This document shows positions 22,272 through 23,895 of a stretch of DNA of 23,895 nucleotides, piece by piece (position 1 is the first letter of the stretch; each line of letters starts with the position of its first letter). The DNA is from a virus. The stretch lies in IMG/VR virus record IMGVR_UViG_3300037805_000069, positions 1-23,895 of that record. One strand, given 5' to 3'. Below the pieces are notes generated by a model. The model was not told the DNA's origin, did no database searches, and was given only the letters and a program-made list of their open reading frames with translations. The position numbers and the translations under genes are program-made.

Positions 22272-22874
22272 ATGCCAGATTATTATAAAATATATGATGA
22301 ATTGTGTACACACCGTAAAGGTGAAAGTAGAAGTACTTTAAATGGTGAATATTATGAGAATCATCACATTATTCCAAAAAGTTTAGGTGGATGTAATTCC
22401 AACTATAATTTGGTGTTATTGACTGCAAGAGAACACTTTTTTGCACATTTATTGTTATATAAACATTATAGAAAAATTGGTGGTGAATCTTTACGAAAAA
22501 TGTCTTTTGCATTAGTTAGTATGAAGGGAAACCCGACTGGAAAGAGAAATATTAAATTTTCAAGTAGAGATTATGGAGTTTTTAAAGAAGCTGCTATGAA
22601 TATGAATTTGGGTAGAAAGGTAAAAGATACATCTAACTATAAAGGTAAGAAATCTAATGAGCATAAGGAAAATATTAGAAAGGCAAGATTACATGCTGGA
22701 TCACATAGCGATGAGCGTAAACTAAATATATCATTGGGAAGACGTGGAATCACACCTAAGCATAATTTTGATAAAATTAAATATACCCATTGTAATAAAG
22801 AGGGTCAAATGATTGCTATGAAAAGGTGGCATTTTGATAATTGTAAGGAGATGATAAATGCCCAATTGGCGTAA
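22272..22874 (+). CDS. HNH homing endonuclease with NUMOD3-like repeats
   Basis: A 200-residue free-standing homing endonuclease. The HNH core is at 29-59 ([13 protein letters not shown]46, then [10 protein letters not shown]), with H31/H32, H55 and H59 as likely catalytic and metal residues. Residues about 110-165 carry NUMOD3-type DNA-binding repeats ([33 protein letters not shown]). The C-terminus has a zinc-finger-like motif ([19 protein letters not shown], 173-191) whose usual first cysteine is Tyr171. The start has AGGAG 7-8 nt upstream. It overlaps the next fibre gene by 17 nt. It is expected to cut a cognate site in related phages lacking it and spread by repair. Confidence 0.88.
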   Translation: MPDYYKIYDELCTHRKGESRSTLNGEYYENHHIIPKSLGGCNSNYNLVLLTAREHFFAHLLLYKHYRKIGGESLRKMSFALVSMKGNPTGKRNIKFSSRDYGVFKEAAMNMNLGRKVKDTSNYKGKKSNEHKENIRKARLHAGSHSDERKLNISLGRRGITPKHNFDKIKYTHCNKEGQMIAMKRWHFDNCKEMINAQLA

Positions 22875-23895
22875 ATTAATTCAATCTGGAAGTTCAGCTG
22901 AACTTTCATCATTAACCACTACTGGAAACATAAGCGGTTCATCAACTTCAACTGGTTCGTTTGGACATGTATATGTTGATAGTAGATTAGGTATAGGAAC
23001 GCTCTCACCACAAAAAGGACTTCATTTAGAAGGAACTAGCGGACATGAAGATATACGACAAACAAAAACAGGAACAAGTGGTGATTGGATACATGATATT
23101 TCCGGTGATGGGAGATATAGGTTATATGATAATACTAATTCTAAATATATATTTAGTGTTGGATTAGATGCTGGTAGTGATTTATTAAGTTTAGAAGGTA
23201 ATAAAATAAGCGGCTCATCAACTTCAACTGGTTCATTCGGACATTTATATTTAGACACTCCTACCACTGACGAATCAGTGACAACATTTCTTGTATTAGA
23301 TAATGGTGATGTTAAAACAAGGACAAGTGGGGCTCAAGGAACTCAGGGAACTCAAGGAACAACTGGATCTACTGGATCTCAAGGAACAACTGGAACTCAA
23401 GGAACAACTGGATCTACAGGAACTCAAGGAACAACTGGATCTACTGGATCTCAAGGAACAACTGGATCTACTGGATCTCAAGGAACAACTGGTGGGAATG
23501 GAACTCAGGGAACTCAGGGAACTCAGGGAACAACAGGAACAACTGGTGGGAATGGAACTCAAGGAACAACAGGAACAACTGGATCCACTGGTGGGAATGG
23601 AACTCAAGGAACTCAAGGAACAACTGGATCCACAGGATCTACTGGTGGGAATGGAACTCAAGGAACAACTGGATCCACAGGATCCACTGGTGGGAATGGA
23701 ACTCAAGGAACAACTGGATCCACAGGATCTACTGGTGGGAATGGAACTCAAGGAACAACTGGATCTACTGGATCTACTGGTGGGAATGGAACTCAAGGAA
23801 CAACTGGATCCACAGGATCTACTGGTGGGAATGGAACTCAAGGAACTCAAGGAACAACTGGATCCACAGGATCTACTGGTGGGAATGGAACTCAA
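22858..23895 (+). CDS. Collagen-like tail fibre protein (3' partial)
   Basis: 346 codons are visible and the frame runs off the window. The start is the ATG with AAGGAG about 8 nt upstream, inside the end of the HNH gene. The N-terminus [20 protein letters not shown] resembles the fibre at 20680. Residues about 24-155 hold two copies of a [12 protein letters not shown](V/L)Y(V/L)D module separated by a [16 protein letters not shown]-type segment. From residue 158 on, 63 uninterrupted Gly-X-Y triplets ([15 protein letters not shown], one GAQ) form a collagen-like stalk with no proline. Presumably it is a long trimeric fibre ending in a receptor-binding tip beyond the window. Confidence 0.85.
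   Translation, partial: MPNWRKLIQSGSSAELSSLTTTGNISGSSTSTGSFGHVYVDSRLGIGTLSPQKGLHLEGTSGHEDIRQTKTGTSGDWIHDISGDGRYRLYDNTNSKYIFSVGLDAGSDLLSLEGNKISGSSTSTGSFGHLYLDTPTTDESVTTFLVLDNGDVKTRTSGAQGTQGTQGTTGSTGSQGTTGTQGTTGSTGTQGTTGSTGSQGTTGSTGSQGTTGGNGTQGTQGTQGTTGTTGGNGTQGTTGTTGSTGGNGTQGTQGTTGSTGSTGGNGTQGTTGSTGSTGGNGTQGTTGSTGSTGGNGTQGTTGSTGSTGGNGTQGTTGSTGSTGGNGTQGTQGTTGSTGSTGGNGTQ
22930..22980 (+). repeat. Direct repeat copy 1 ([12 protein letters not shown] module)
   Basis: About 50 bases beginning ATAAGCGGTTCATCAACTTC, nearly identical to a second copy at 23206-23255. The few differences are mostly at third codon positions. Encodes the same peptide module in the collagen-like fibre, consistent with internal duplication. 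Confidence 0.75.
23206..23255 (+). repeat. Direct repeat copy 2 ([12 protein letters not shown] module)
   Basis: Second copy of the repeat at 22930-22980, starting ATAAGCGGCTCATCAACTTC, located about 70 bases before the collagen-like tract. A recombination target within the fibre gene. Confidence 0.75.
23329..23895 (+). repeat. Collagen-like coding repeat, 45/54-base higher-order period
   Basis: Nine GGTGGGAAT units begin at 23491, 23545, 23590, 23644, 23689, 23734, 23779, 23824 and 23878, so the spacing is 45 or 54 bases, always a multiple of 9. Within each unit the triplets are [12 protein letters not shown] and GST, with an additional triplet block in the 54-base versions. The repeat is near-identical at DNA level and continues past the window end. 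Confidence 0.92.

Noticed and set aside
23296-23895. Long serine/cysteine-rich open frame on the minus strand
   Set aside because: It is the mirror of the Gly-X-Y collagen repeat on the plus strand; its low-complexity sequence has no start context and no independent support.
23491-23895. Regular repeats that might suggest a CRISPR array
   Set aside because: The repeats are contiguous coding units of 45 or 54 bases in frame, with no unique spacers.

Overview
This is a contiguous, entirely plus-strand stretch of the late (virion) region of a T4-like myovirus (Caudoviricetes), probably from a marine or other aquatic environment. The DNA is AT-rich. Genes are tightly packed, often with ATGA or TAATG start/stop overlaps, and most carry a recognisable Shine-Dalgarno sequence. 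The diagnostic block is large terminase (gp17), portal (gp20), prohead protease (gp21), scaffold core (gp22), major capsid (gp23), neck proteins (gp13, gp14) and tail completion/sheath stabiliser (gp15-like). The host cannot be read from the sequence. A phage ribosomal protein bS21 gene, an '-NAQ' type signal peptide and a repeated TATATTTAT intergenic motif are compatible with a Bacteroidota host but do not prove it.

Layout. 1-895: 3' end of a fibre/adhesin gene with a C1q-like domain, plus a small unknown gene. 954-1436: GH108 endolysin. 1433-4796: a run of small genes whose products start with a T4 internal-protein-like capsid-targeting peptide (MIKLK...E at residue 10), ending in an 819-residue protein that joins an NMNAT-like nucleotidyltransferase to a KxDG ligase-like domain. 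4806-6049: a zinc-ribbon protein and two membrane or exported small proteins. 6051-9461: terminase and portal. gp18 and gp19, which lie between these two in T4, are absent here. 9522-13054: prohead core/protease neighbourhood with several small unknown proteins, ending in bS21 and a probable terminator. 13055-15846: leader, gp22, gp23 and a strong intrinsic terminator. 15882-20055: neck and tail-completion genes, with the gp15-like protein fused to a fibre-like C-terminus that is paralogous to the next gene. 20095-23895: fibre/appendage genes interrupted by two homing-endonuclease-type ORFs, ending in a proline-free collagen-like repeat that runs off the window.

How it works together. Six copies of a TATATTTAT-type element occur in gene boundaries. 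In four of them the next start codon lies 33-35 nt downstream, so they are likely late promoters dividing the window into transcription units. The gp21-type protease would process gp23 (IDE|A, after residue 65, as in T4), gp22 and probably several small proteins with LxE or IxE sites near their N-termini. The most interesting inference is that these small proteins, and the NMNAT-ligase fusion, are packaged in the head and delivered to the cell. No CRISPR array, tRNA or insertion sequence was seen, and there is no gene-free stretch longer than about 170 bases.
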